NCBI RefSeq assembly: GCF_014349155.1
Contig: NZ_JACSIT010000067.1
Span: forward strand, 62,001-126,000
Direction of reading: 5' to 3'
DNA: 64,000 nt
Origin: Neolewinella lacunae
Lineage (GTDB): Bacteria > Bacteroidota > Bacteroidia > Chitinophagales > Saprospiraceae
Part shown: positions 1 through 8,748 of the stretch, in pieces
How positions within the stretch are numbered: the first letter of the stretch is position 1
How the letters are laid out: each line of letters starts with the position of its first letter
Made by a program: the position numbers and the translations under genes
The notes under the pieces: generated by a model
Database searches by the model: none
The model's input: the letters and a program-made list of their open reading frames with translations, nothing else
Told to the model about the DNA's origin: nothing

Positions 1-3000
1 ACTGGGTGTTGTTGGATACCACGTTGAGCACGCCATCTTTGAAGCCAAAGAAGTAGTACAACTCACTGGGCGACTTGATGTAGAGGTAGAGGCGATCATC
101 ACCGCCGGTGGGCATCTTGATTTCGGCGTGGACTTCCATCATTTTGCTCAGGGGATTGCCCTTGATGCTGGCCAGGCCCGAAAGTTTTTCGGTAGTGACG
201 AAAGACTGGTAGTCGTTGGACCACTGCAGGCTCATCTGGCTGAAGAGGAAGGTGTGCTCGTTGATTTTTCGGGGGACATTGAGGACGGCGGCGGCCAGGC
301 TGGCTTCTGCATCCTGGCGGTCCTTGCCGGCGGGGAAGAGGTTGTGCAAGCCCGCCTGGAAGAAGGCGCGGTCGGTCACCAGGTTCAGGCCCGGTGCGGC
401 GTAGGCGCCGGAGATGAGGTCGGTAGCCATCATGTTGACCAGCTTATCGGGCAGGATCAGGTCGATGGCCATCATCGCTTTCACCTTCACGTCCGGATAG
501 GCTGCGGCCACCGGCCCCTCGATGGTAATGGAGGCTTTTGCCGCAGTGGTGTCTTCCTTGGGCTTGATCTCTTCTTCGAGCAGGAACATGTTGGGTGTGG
601 CCGGGGTTTCCTTTTCCGTTTCAGGGGCTTCTTCTACCTCGGGCTCGGGTTCTTCGGCGCGGCGGGCGGTGGCGGGCATATCCATCGCCACGGTGCCGTA
701 ACTTTTCACGCTTACGTACTTGAGCCGGCCGCCCAGGCCCAGCAGGCCGTCGCCGCTGATTTTGCCCTTGGCATTGTCAAATTGCATGAGGTTGCCCCCG
801 ATGCTTTCCGGGTTGTAGATGCGGGTGCTGTCGCCGAAAAGGAAAACGTCGCGGCTTTCGTCGTAGGTGAACAGGCCGTTGCAGTCCAGAATCGGGTGAT
901 CCTTGCGGAAATCGAGGGTTTGCACCAGGCTGGGATAAATCACCCGGTTGGGTTTGCTCAGGTAGATGCCCGTAAAAAGGGGCAGGCCCTCGCGGTCTTT
1001 AGGTTGCTCCACGCGCAGGGTCAGGTTTTTGCGGTCGCCTTCGGAGCGCACGGTAAACCACTGCGCTCCAGGCAGCTTTTCGGCTTCGATTTTGGCGTAG
1101 CCATCGAAGAGCAAAGTCTTGCTGCCCGCATCCAGGTTGATGGTGCCAAAAAAGCGGGTTTTGTGGTCCACGTAAAACTCGGTGGCTTCGCTGACCTCTC
1201 CGTTGGCGCGGGTGGCGGTAGCCTTTTCGTTGCGGTTGCCTTTGCCGATGCGGGTGCCGACGATGTCCTGAAACTCTACTTCCTGCTCGTGGGTCCCTAC
1301 GTTGTATTCGTAAAAGCCCGAGGCCCGGTATTCCTTGCGGCCCAGGATTTGGACGGTCGCGCGGTTGATTACGTGGTATTCGTTGAGGGTATCGGCCACG
1401 ATTTGCGCGTTGGTCAGCTCCGTGATTTTCGCTTCGGATTCGACCCGGATTTTGCCGTCGCCGGGGATAATTTTAGCGTCGGCGCTTTTGATGAAGGGAA
1501 CGCCTTCTACGTCGAGCATGCTGGTATTGATGTCGTAGGTAGCAGCCGTCCCCGTGAAAGTCAGGTCGTCCTGGTCGGGGTGAATGGAGGTAAAGCGGTC
1601 TTTGCCGATTTCGGCCTGAAAGGTGATGTTACCGCCGGCCATATCCCAGTCGAAGCGGTCAATACTCGTTTTGAACTGGTTGTAAGGGAGGCTGGTGGAG
1701 AGTTCCGTAGAGTTGTTTTCGAAGGAGGCGATCTGGGTGTCAAAATTGACGTCGGCGCGGACGTTAGACGTACTCAGGGCGAGGCGGTCATCGGCATTGA
1801 TGCTTTTAATGGCGACGTTGGCGGTGTCGGCCCTGGCTCCGAAAGTCATGAAATCCATGTCCTTACTCTTCATACTCGCGGCGGCCCAACCCAGGGTGCC
1901 GTTGCCTTTGAGTGCTTCGGGGGTCAACACCAGCCCGCCGTCAAATTCGTGGCCGCCAGCCTTAAACATGGCAAAGGGTGCCTCAGCTACGGAATTGACA
2001 ATCAAAGAATCGCCGTAGGGTTTGAATTCGATGTTGACCTCCGTACCGCTCACCTGGGGCACTACGCGGTCTCCGGCAACGGATTCCTCCAGGGCGAAAG
2101 AGCGTGCGCTGGCGGTGGTCTTATCGAGCTGAAATTTGAGGTCTTCGCTGTCGATATTGGCTTCCAGGTAGGTCAGGCGGCCCTTTCCTTCGAGGCCGCG
2201 ATTGCTGAGGACGACCTCGCCTTCGTACTTACCACGGTCGCCGTAGGCCCCCTGCCCGCCTTCGGGCGTTTGGGTGATGAAGCCGAGGCTGCCGTCTTCC
2301 TGGATGCTGAGGGTTTCCTGCATGTCGGGGAAGATGCCCCCGCTGTAGAGGCGGCCATCCATCTTAACTTGCGAAGCCAGCAGACTATCCAGCCCGTTGA
2401 GGCTGAACGGAGCCAGCTCGAAGTAGAAGCTATCGCGGCGGTAATTGGCCATGGTATCGGCGCCGTCGTAGAAAATGTAGCTGGTCCCCTTGCTTTGCAG
2501 GGAGGGGAAATAGGCAATGTCTTCCGTACCACTCTTGTTGAGGGGGGCATCAATGAGCAGATAGCCGCTCAAGTGCTCAATGCGGCTGCCCGTGCTCTCC
2601 CGTTTCATCCCCTCGCCAATGAAGTCTTTCACCGGGAGGAACAGATCGAAGTAGCGCACCGAATCCATCTCAATGTGGTACGGCGCGTATTTAAAATGAA
2701 AGTTCTTACCGGTAAAGACCATCCCCCCGGCGTAAATCTCGCCCGAAAAGTCAAAATCGCGGTCGCCCGTAATGGTCAGCTGATCGGCCACGGGTTTAAT
2801 CGCAATCTGCTTTTCCCGGTTGAATTCCACGGGCTGCACGTCGTCTACCCGTACCTGCCCCGTATTGAGGTCCAGGACGGCATTGGCATCGGCCGTGCGG
2901 CTGATGAGACGGATTTTGTCGTAGTCAATCTCTTCCCGGCTGGCCCGGACGTAGTGTTCAATTTTGGGCATCAGCAGGGCCGTCTCCGTCTCCGGGTCGT

Positions 3001-4537
3001 AGAGCAGGAAGCCGCGGGTCTGGAGGCTGTACAGCAGGGGGCGGATGTCTCCGACGGTAAAGCGGGGGTTGAATTTCCTGGCAAGGGCGGCTACGCTCAC
3101 CAGGTCATTGCCCCCCTCCGGGCTATTGCGGTAGGCGTAGATGACGTCCAGAGGATTGGAGGCGGCGATGTCCCGCACGAAATCGTACTCCCGTTGGCTG
3201 AAAAAGTCTTTACTCTCAAAAATGACGTCAGACTTTTCCTGAAAAGACACCGTCTTTTTGCCCACTACGGCACTGTCGCCGTTGAGGTGGATGTCGATGT
3301 GGTCAGCGTAAATGTTGAGGTTGTTCAGGCTGTGGAAGAAGGGGCTTTGGTCTGAACTGGATTCGGAGCGGGTCAGCCCCACTACCCGTTCGGGGATGTT
3401 AACCTGCATGGTCACGCTGGGGTGATAGAGCGAGTCTTTACCAACGTAGATGGTCGTCTGTACGCCCTGCCCCCCGATCCGCTCGCCCTGGCGGATGGTG
3501 AAACTCTGAGCGAGGCCTTTGACCGACTTCCCTTCTTCCTTCCCTTTGATGCTGAGGTTTACCTGGGCTTTGCGGCCCTTGGAGCCAATGGCGTAGACGG
3601 TGTTGCCCCGCAATTCAAAATTGCCGAACAGGTCGATGCCTTCCCCTACGTTCTGGATCTCCACGAAGCCGTCGTCCGACAAAAACTGCGGGTATTCCGC
3701 CCCCGCCCGGGCTCCGCCTGGCTGGACCTTATCGGAGAAGGACCCCACCAGGATTTCGTCTTGGAAGTATTCCGGATACTGCAAATGGGCCGAGTCAGAA
3801 GTATAAATAAGCCGCTTGGTATCGAAGGAATAACTTACCAGAATGGCGAAAACGTCGGGTGATAAGCCCTGCCGTTGCCAATCGGTGCGGCCACCCTTGC
3901 CGTAGGCCTGGTCGTTGGCCAGGTCTACCAGCAGTTCGGTCTCCTGAATGTTCAGGGTGTCCTCCCGGCCAATGGCCCGTAATTGCCGCACCGTATCGAT
4001 GCGCATGCGCACACCACCGTCGTAGAGAAAATGGGGCTTGCCGCCAACGACGAACCAGCCCATCTCCGGGCTGTCTCCGCCGCCCAGCTTGTTCGTGGCA
4101 AGGAAACTGTTGGTCGCATTCAGGGTGCGGAGGATGTCGTTGGCCCGGACTTTAGGCGTGGCCAGCAACTGATCAAAAGCGTCGTGAAATTCAGCAAAAC
4201 GCTCATCTTCCATTCCTTCTGTACCGGTCAGGTAAGCCAAAAGGCCCAGGTAGTCGGGGAAGCCGCTGGTGGCGCTCACGCGGAGCTTAGCCAAGGCCAC
4301 GGCCGTTGCGGCGATGCGGCGCTGCTGGTTTTCGGTGAAGCCGCCGCCGAAAAAGGTGCCCGTGAAATTGGCGTAAGCGTCTTTCGCCTCCCGGTTGTCT
4401 GAGCCGTTCATGAAGTCAGCCAATACCTCCGAAAAAGTGGCTAAATCTGCCCCCCCCGCGTCAAATTCAGCCAGGCTTTGGGCGCGGAGGAACGGTGCAG
4501 CGGCAAGGAAAAGCAGGAACGGAAGGAGGAAACGCAT
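1..4537 (-). CDS. Very large exported protein of unknown function (3' end outside window)
   Basis: Open from an ATG at 4537 to the window edge without a stop in the stretches I translated, so at least 1,512 codons; the C-terminus is missing. The N-terminus (MRFLLPFLLFLAAAPFLRAQ) is a Sec signal peptide ending in a cleavable RAQ. I see no catalytic motif and recognise no family. The mature part reads like repeated beta-strand segments of the form LxxxxDxxxFxGxxxxG, with one acidic, proline-rich linker near residues 1285-1310 (EEPEPEVEEAPETEK). An envelope or periplasmic scaffold role is only a guess. The start lies 9 bp after the prmA stop, so it is probably co-transcribed with prmA. Long plus-strand reading frames over this stretch are antisense shadows of its codon bias. 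Confidence 0.8.
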   Translation of the reverse strand, partial: MRFLLPFLLFLAAAPFLRAQSLAEFDAGGADLATFSEVLADFMNGSDNREAKDAYANFTGTFFGGGFTENQQRRIAATAVALAKLRVSATSGFPDYLGLLAYLTGTEGMEDERFAEFHDAFDQLLATPKVRANDILRTLNATNSFLATNKLGGGDSPEMGWFVVGGKPHFLYDGGVRMRIDTVRQLRAIGREDTLNIQETELLVDLANDQAYGKGGRTDWQRQGLSPDVFAILVSYSFDTKRLIYTSDSAHLQYPEYFQDEILVGSFSDKVQPGGARAGAEYPQFLSDDGFVEIQNVGEGIDLFGNFELRGNTVYAIGSKGRKAQVNLSIKGKEEGKSVKGLAQSFTIRQGERIGGQGVQTTIYVGKDSLYHPSVTMQVNIPERVVGLTRSESSSDQSPFFHSLNNLNIYADHIDIHLNGDSAVVGKKTVSFQEKSDVIFESKDFFSQREYDFVRDIAASNPLDVIYAYRNSPEGGNDLVSVAALARKFNPRFTVGDIRPLLYSLQTRGFLLYDPETETALLMPKIEHYVRASREEIDYDKIRLISRTADANAVLDLNTGQVRVDDVQPVEFNREKQIAIKPVADQLTITGDRDFDFSGEIYAGGMVFTGKNFHFKYAPYHIEMDSVRYFDLFLPVKDFIGEGMKRESTGSRIEHLSGYLLIDAPLNKSGTEDIAYFPSLQSKGTSYIFYDGADTMANYRRDSFYFELAPFSLNGLDSLLASQVKMDGRLYSGGIFPDMQETLSIQEDGSLGFITQTPEGGQGAYGDRGKYEGEVVLSNRGLEGKGRLTYLEANIDSEDLKFQLDKTTASARSFALEESVAGDRVVPQVSGTEVNIEFKPYGDSLIVNSVAEAPFAMFKAGGHEFDGGLVLTPEALKGNGTLGWAAASMKSKDMDFMTFGARADTANVAIKSINADDRLALSTSNVRADVNFDTQIASFENNSTELSTSLPYNQFKTSIDRFDWDMAGGNITFQAEIGKDRFTSIHPDQDDLTFTGTAATYDINTSMLDVEGVPFIKSADAKIIPGDGKIRVESEAKITELTNAQIVADTLNEYHVINRATVQILGRKEYRASGFYEYNVGTHEQEVEFQDIVGTRIGKGNRNEKATATRANGEVSEATEFYVDHKTRFFGTINLDAGSKTLLFDGYAKIEAEKLPGAQWFTVRSEGDRKNLTLRVEQPKDREGLPLFTGIYLSKPNRVIYPSLVQTLDFRKDHPILDCNGLFTYDESRDVFLFGDSTRIYNPESIGGNLMQFDNAKGKISGDGLLGLGGRLKYVSVKSYGTVAMDMPATARRAEEPEPEVEEAPETEKETPATPNMFLLEEEIKPKEDTTAAKASITIEGPVAAAYPDVKVKAMMAIDLILPDKLVNMMATDLISGAYAAPGLNLVTDRAFFQAGLHNLFPAGKDRQDAEASLAAAVLNVPRKINEHTFLFSQMSLQWSNDYQSFVTTEKLSGLASIKGNPLSKMMEVHAEIKMPTGGDDRLYLYIKSPSELYYFFGFKDGVLNVVSNNTQ

Positions 4538-4546
4538 AGAAGCGGG

Positions 4547-5368
4547 TTAACTGCGGGAGAAAACGAACGCCCGCCAGTCTTCCCGACGGCGGGTGCTATG
4601 ATGATGGAAGCCAATGGCGGCCAGCCGGGAGAGGAGCAGTTCCTCATCCTGGGCCAGAATGCCACTAAAAAGCACCCTGCCCCCCGGACGTAGCCGTTCG
4701 TACAACGCTTCCCCGGTGGCTAAAATTACATTCCGGTTGATGTTTGCCAGGATCAAATCGTAGGGCGGCCCGGGGGGAACGTCGTGGAGCTCTCCCAGCA
4801 CAACGTGCCGCAGCTCAGTCCCGTTCGCCTGGGCATTCTCAGCAGTATTCTCGGCCGCCGGGCCTTCAATGTCTACCGCATCCACCGGGCCGGCCCCCAG
4901 CCGTTTGGCCAGAATAGCGAGTACGCCCGTACCCGAGCCGTAGTCGAGTACCGACTTCCCCGCCAGGTCTTCTTCAAAAATCAGCTCGCACATCATGTAG
5001 GTGGTCGCGTGGTGCCCTGTGCCAAAGGCCATTTTGGGTGTGATGACCAACTCGTGTTCTACGGCAGGGTCCGCCGGATGAAAATCCGCCCGGATCAACA
5101 GCCGTTCCCCCACGCGGATGGGCTGGAACTGCCGTTCCCATTCCTCGTTCCAGTTTTTGTTTTCGAGCACTTCCCAGGTGTAGGTGAAGGGGAAACGCTC
5201 GCGGAGATCCTCCAGCGCGGCCACCGATTGCTCGTGCTGTTCAGCCAGTGCGAAAGCGTGAAGGCCGCTGTCCAGCTCTTGAAAACTGTCAAAATCGGCT
5301 TCGCCCAGGAAGGCGATGAGCATTTCGTTCAACCCGGGGTCGTTCAAGAGGCTATATTGGTGGTACAC
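4547..5368 (-). CDS. prmA: Ribosomal protein L11 methyltransferase
   Basis: A 273-residue protein that methylates ribosomal protein L11 using S-adenosylmethionine in the cytoplasm. The N-terminal third is the substrate-recognition region. It is followed by the family signature FGTGHHATT (near 120), the SAM-binding loop DYGSGTGVLAI (near 143-153) and the catalytic-side motif LANINRNV (near 208-215), all as in PrmA. Length is close to the usual 290. The start is GTG at 5368, 23 bp below a clear -7 box at 5391-5398; I see no in-frame ATG that fits better. The gene runs straight into the large exported-protein gene (9-bp gap), so the two probably share a transcript although no functional link is obvious. 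Confidence 0.93.
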   Translation of the reverse strand: MYHQYSLLNDPGLNEMLIAFLGEADFDSFQELDSGLHAFALAEQHEQSVAALEDLRERFPFTYTWEVLENKNWNEEWERQFQPIRVGERLLIRADFHPADPAVEHELVITPKMAFGTGHHATTYMMCELIFEEDLAGKSVLDYGSGTGVLAILAKRLGAGPVDAVDIEGPAAENTAENAQANGTELRHVVLGELHDVPPGPPYDLILANINRNVILATGEALYERLRPGGRVLFSGILAQDEELLLSRLAAIGFHHHSTRRREDWRAFVFSRS

Positions 5369-5390
5369 GGCGAAGGCTTTTATTGCGGCC

Positions 5391-5398
5391 CGAAGGTA
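5391..5398 (-). promoter_or_regulatory. -7 promoter box for prmA
   Basis: On the minus strand this reads TACCTTCG, one base from the Bacteroidota -7 consensus TAnnTTTG and identical to boxes in front of several other genes here. It lies 22 bp upstream of the GTG start. No TTG -33 element is visible at the expected distance. Confidence 0.5.
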
Positions 5399-5436
5399 AG
5401 CGCTTCACCAGACTTTGGCTTGCCGCAGCACCATTC

Positions 5437-5483
5437 GGGCGCGGCCGCAGGTGCCGTGGACAGGATAATGAGCAATGGAAGGG
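5437..5483 (+). repeat. Dispersed NotI-core repeat, copy 1
   Basis: Exact core GGGCGCGGCCGCAGGTGCC at 5437-5455, followed by the family's purine-rich tail (AATGAGCAATGGAAGGGCCC at about 5467-5486). It lies in the gap between the PorE-like gene and prmA, upstream of the prmA promoter. Confidence 0.85.
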
Positions 5484-5571
5484 CCCAGGTCGTTAAAGAG
5501 AGGAGGTCAGGCACCCTCTACTAAAGCCCCCCCCCGGAATAGCCCGCAACCAGCAAAGCCAAAACACCGCC

Positions 5572-7551
5572 TTATTCCAATATCCGGAAGGTCGTACGGC
5601 GATTGCGTTGGTGTTCTTCTTCGCTGCACCGCTCGCAGAGGCACTGTTCGATGGGCTGGTCTTCGCCGTAGCCCCGGGCACTGAGCCGGCTGGGATCGAT
5701 GCCCTGCTCCACCAGAAAGGTCACTGCGGCCTGGGCGCGGTCCTGGCTGAGCTGTTGATTGTAGCCAGGTTTACCCCGGCAGTCGGTGTGGGAACCGAGC
5801 TCGATGCGGATGTCGGGGTTGCGTTCCAGAACGGCGCTGAGGGCTTCCAGGGTGGGCTTGGCATCGTCGCGGATGAAGGACTCGTTGAAATCGTAGTAGA
5901 TGTTGTTGAGGACAATCTCCTGGTTGCGGAAGATTTTTTCCAGTTCCAACTCCAGCTCGTAGCGCTGCTCCGGGGCGTCCGGATCCTGGGGGAGGTTCCG
6001 GCTGGAGAAGCTTCCCTCGGCCACCAGGTATTCTTCGCGTTCGGCGCGGAACTGGTATTGCTGATCGTCCACCAAAACGAGGCTCAACACCCCTTCGTCG
6101 TTGGTATTTACCGTCCGGCTCTGCTCACCTACCCGCGCCACGATGCTGGCGTTAGGGACGGGCTTACGGCCCAACACCGCGCTGCTCGGATTACCCGGCT
6201 CGGCGTAGATCTTTTCCACCACCGTTACGTCCAGGATGTTCTTGTACACGATGGGCGTGGGGTCGGGCGGGGGCGGGGGCAGGATCCGTTGTACGAAGGC
6301 GTAAATATCGTCGCTACCCGATCCGCCCGGCCGGGAGCTGCTGAAGTAACCGAGGGTTTTCTCTTCCGCGCCCATCCCTTCGCGGCCCACGACGATGAAG
6401 GCGAAGTCGTCTGCGCCGGAATTTACCGGGGTGCGCAGGTTCTTGGGTGCGGAATAACGGCCGTTGGCCATGGGGTAGGTGCGGTAGATGTCCAGGCCAC
6501 CCATGCCTTCCAGACCGTCGCTGGCGAAGTAAAGGGTATCGCCATCCAGGCTGGGGAATTGCTCGTTGCCCTGGGTGTTGATGGCGCGGTTCATCAGGAT
6601 GGGGTCTTCCCAGGTTCCGTCAGCCTTGCGGTTGGCGACGTAAATGTCGTAGCCGCCCCAGCCATCTTCGAGTTTTGCGCTGAAGTAAAGGCGCTGCCCA
6701 TCGGTGCTGAGGGCGGGGTGCATATAATTGGCACCGGCTTTGACGAAAGGCAGGATTTGGGCGGGAGCCCAGCCTTCGCCCGCCCGTTCGGAGCGGTAGA
6801 GGCCACAGTAGGCGTCCTCCCGCTTGCCGGGTGCGGCGCAGCGGGTGAAGATCATTTCCTGGCCGTCGGCGCTGAAGGCTGGGGTGCCGTCGTGATTATC
6901 GGTGTTAACCTGCACGTCAAAAGCATCTGCTGCTCTGCCATTTACGGGGTCGACAATGAATAAGTCCGTGAAGCCCCTTCCCGTCCAGTTGTACTTTTCC
7001 TCCCCCGTCGCGGCGGCACGGTCGCTGGTGAAGACCAGGCGGTTTTCAAAAGCCACCGGTGCATAGTCGGCCTGGTTGCTGTTGAAGTCGACGGGCTGCA
7101 CGGTAAAAGCCCGTTCCCGGCCTGCCTTTTCTTCTTCCCGCCATTTGATGGCCAGTTCGGCTCCACTGATGTCTTTGCGGAATTCGTATTTGGAGCCGAT
7201 TTCGAAGCCCAGGTCGGTGTACACCTGGATGGCATCTTCGTAGCGTTCCAGGCGCTTCAGGGCGGCGGCCTTTTCCCGCAGGGCATCGGGGCCAGCGTTA
7301 TTGTCGTAGGCCGTTTGGTACCATTCGACGGCTTCCTCGTCGCGACCCGTCTCCCGCAGCGCATGGCCCAGGTTCAGGGCAATTTTTCCTTTCTCGGAGC
7401 GGGAGCGGGCTTTCTTAAATTCCTTAGTGAGCATGGGTACCGCTACGTGGTACTGCTTGCGCTCAATGGCCGTGGTGCCGTCGGTGATCTTGGCCGTGTA
7501 GGTACAGGCCGAGCAAACAACGAAGAGAAACAGGTAGCAAGCGTAGCGCAT
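5572..7551 (-). CDS. PorE-like T9SS lipoprotein (TPR, beta-propeller, CRD, OmpA)
   Basis: A 659-residue lipoprotein from the ATG at 7551 (MRYACYLFLFVVCSAC; lipobox SAC). Longer in-frame starts exist but would bury the signal peptide. Domain order: TPR-type helices (about 30-130), PD40/WD40-like propeller blades (about 165-420, with repeats such as PAFSADGQEMIF and PALSTDGQRLYFSA), a carboxypeptidase-regulatory-like fold (about 445-530) and a C-terminal OmpA peptidoglycan-binding domain (IELGSHTDCRG, DRAQAAVTFL, QRNRRTTFRI). This four-part architecture is that of Porphyromonas PorE, which links the type IX secretion machinery to the cell wall. Equivalence to PorE is inferred from architecture; related OmpA-PD40 lipoproteins with other roles exist. 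Its neighbours are unrelated. Confidence 0.75.
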   Translation of the reverse strand: MRYACYLFLFVVCSACTYTAKITDGTTAIERKQYHVAVPMLTKEFKKARSRSEKGKIALNLGHALRETGRDEEAVEWYQTAYDNNAGPDALREKAAALKRLERYEDAIQVYTDLGFEIGSKYEFRKDISGAELAIKWREEEKAGRERAFTVQPVDFNSNQADYAPVAFENRLVFTSDRAAATGEEKYNWTGRGFTDLFIVDPVNGRAADAFDVQVNTDNHDGTPAFSADGQEMIFTRCAAPGKREDAYCGLYRSERAGEGWAPAQILPFVKAGANYMHPALSTDGQRLYFSAKLEDGWGGYDIYVANRKADGTWEDPILMNRAINTQGNEQFPSLDGDTLYFASDGLEGMGGLDIYRTYPMANGRYSAPKNLRTPVNSGADDFAFIVVGREGMGAEEKTLGYFSSSRPGGSGSDDIYAFVQRILPPPPPDPTPIVYKNILDVTVVEKIYAEPGNPSSAVLGRKPVPNASIVARVGEQSRTVNTNDEGVLSLVLVDDQQYQFRAEREEYLVAEGSFSSRNLPQDPDAPEQRYELELELEKIFRNQEIVLNNIYYDFNESFIRDDAKPTLEALSAVLERNPDIRIELGSHTDCRGKPGYNQQLSQDRAQAAVTFLVEQGIDPSRLSARGYGEDQPIEQCLCERCSEEEHQRNRRTTFRILE

Positions 7552-7711
7552 AGCAGAAATTTTAGCGGGCCCCAAGTTGGTCAAAATCCTGAAAAAGAAG
7601 CGGAACTGCGCTCCGGGGCACCCAGTGAAAAACGGTCGAGCGGGGCCATTGTTGCCAGCAGCATTCCCGCTTGGCAGGTTTTGTGGGCTCCGGGACAAAG
7701 TTCAAAAGCCC

Positions 7712-8512
7712 TCAGCCTTCGGCGGGGAGTTTTTGGTGGTCGGCGGCGAAGTAGGTGGTGCGTCCGGCCACTTTGCACACCGTCACGGTTCCGCCACCCG
7801 CTGGGTCGGGCTGGCCCGCGTGGCGCCAGGTATGCCAGAACCAGTTTTCGGGGTAATCCCGGTAGTACGGAGCGTTTTCGGTTGCATAGGTCATGATATC
7901 GATGATCTGCGCATACACGGCCCGTTTTTCCGCTGCGGTGAGTTGGTCGACGCGGACGGCGGGATGCAGGCGGGTACGGTAGCAAATTTCGTCTGCATAC
8001 AGGTTGCCCAGGCCAGCGACTAGAGATTGATCAAGCAGCGCACCCTTAAGCGTCACTTTACGCTTACCGAGGGCGGCGAGGAAGTAGTCTTCCTCCAGGT
8101 CCAACGCATCCGGGCCGAGGCCGACTTCCTGGATGTAGGCTTCCCGATCGGGCAGGTACAATATCCGAGCGAACTTCCGGGGGTCCTCAAAACCCAGCAC
8201 GTTGCCATCGCGGAAGTACCAGGCGAAGCGCTCGAAACGCCCCCGTTCGCTGGGCTCCTGGTAGAGGTTGAGATCTCCCGTCATCCCGAAGTGCAGCAGC
8301 ACTGCGTGGCCATTGTCGAGGCCGGCAAACAGGTATTTGCCGCGCCGCAGCGAGTCTACTACCGTGCGCCCCGCCAAGACATCGGCAAAGGCAGCCCCCG
8401 AAAGGTTGCGGATGATTTTTTCGTCGTGGACAACAACGTGGTCAATCGTCTGACGGAGCGCCGCTGCGTCGAAATACTGCTGGAAATTATGCACTTCGGG
8501 TAGTTCTGGCAC
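7712..8512 (-). CDS. mutM: Fpg/Nei-family DNA glycosylase with degenerate zinc finger
   Basis: A 266-residue base-excision repair enzyme (DNA glycosylase/AP lyase). The start is GTG at 8512, because the enzyme must expose the catalytic N-terminus PELPEV right after the initiator; the upstream in-frame ATG would abolish this. The helix-two-turn-helix region is intact (TLKGALLDQSLVAGLGNLYA), as is the phosphate-contacting Lys in LRRGKYLF. The C-terminal zinc finger is not: where Fpg has C-x2-C-x16-C-x2-C, the sequence reads AGQPDPAGGGTVTVCKVAG...TTYFAADHQ with a single Cys, so zinc cannot be bound in the normal way. This resembles the zincless finger of NEIL1 and plant Fpg. Substrate preference (8-oxoG or oxidised pyrimidines) cannot be read from sequence. 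Confidence 0.88.
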   Translation of the reverse strand: MPELPEVHNFQQYFDAAALRQTIDHVVVHDEKIIRNLSGAAFADVLAGRTVVDSLRRGKYLFAGLDNGHAVLLHFGMTGDLNLYQEPSERGRFERFAWYFRDGNVLGFEDPRKFARILYLPDREAYIQEVGLGPDALDLEEDYFLAALGKRKVTLKGALLDQSLVAGLGNLYADEICYRTRLHPAVRVDQLTAAEKRAVYAQIIDIMTYATENAPYYRDYPENWFWHTWRHAGQPDPAGGGTVTVCKVAGRTTYFAADHQKLPAEG

Positions 8513-8748
8513 GGCAGGTCGGTTTTGGTACCTGGGGGCAACTGCTACTGAAGGCTTTCGGTTCACTGGGGCTGGGGGGAGTCTCACCAGCTGAGCCGGG
8601 GGTTCTGCGTCCCTTGCTACTTGGTCCCTACCATAGCACCCGCGCCCGCGCCCTCCGCAAAAACCGCCGCAGGAAGTCGATCAGCCTGATCGGGAAGTTC
8701 CATCCCAAAAACTTTCGCTACTTTTCGCACCGTTCAAACGCCCTTGCC

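Noticed and set aside
128-3355. Plus-strand open frame of 1,075 codons
   Set aside because: It is antisense to the large exported-protein gene, has low-complexity Gly/Val/Phe-rich sequence and no domain; the minus-strand frame has a signal peptide and natural composition.
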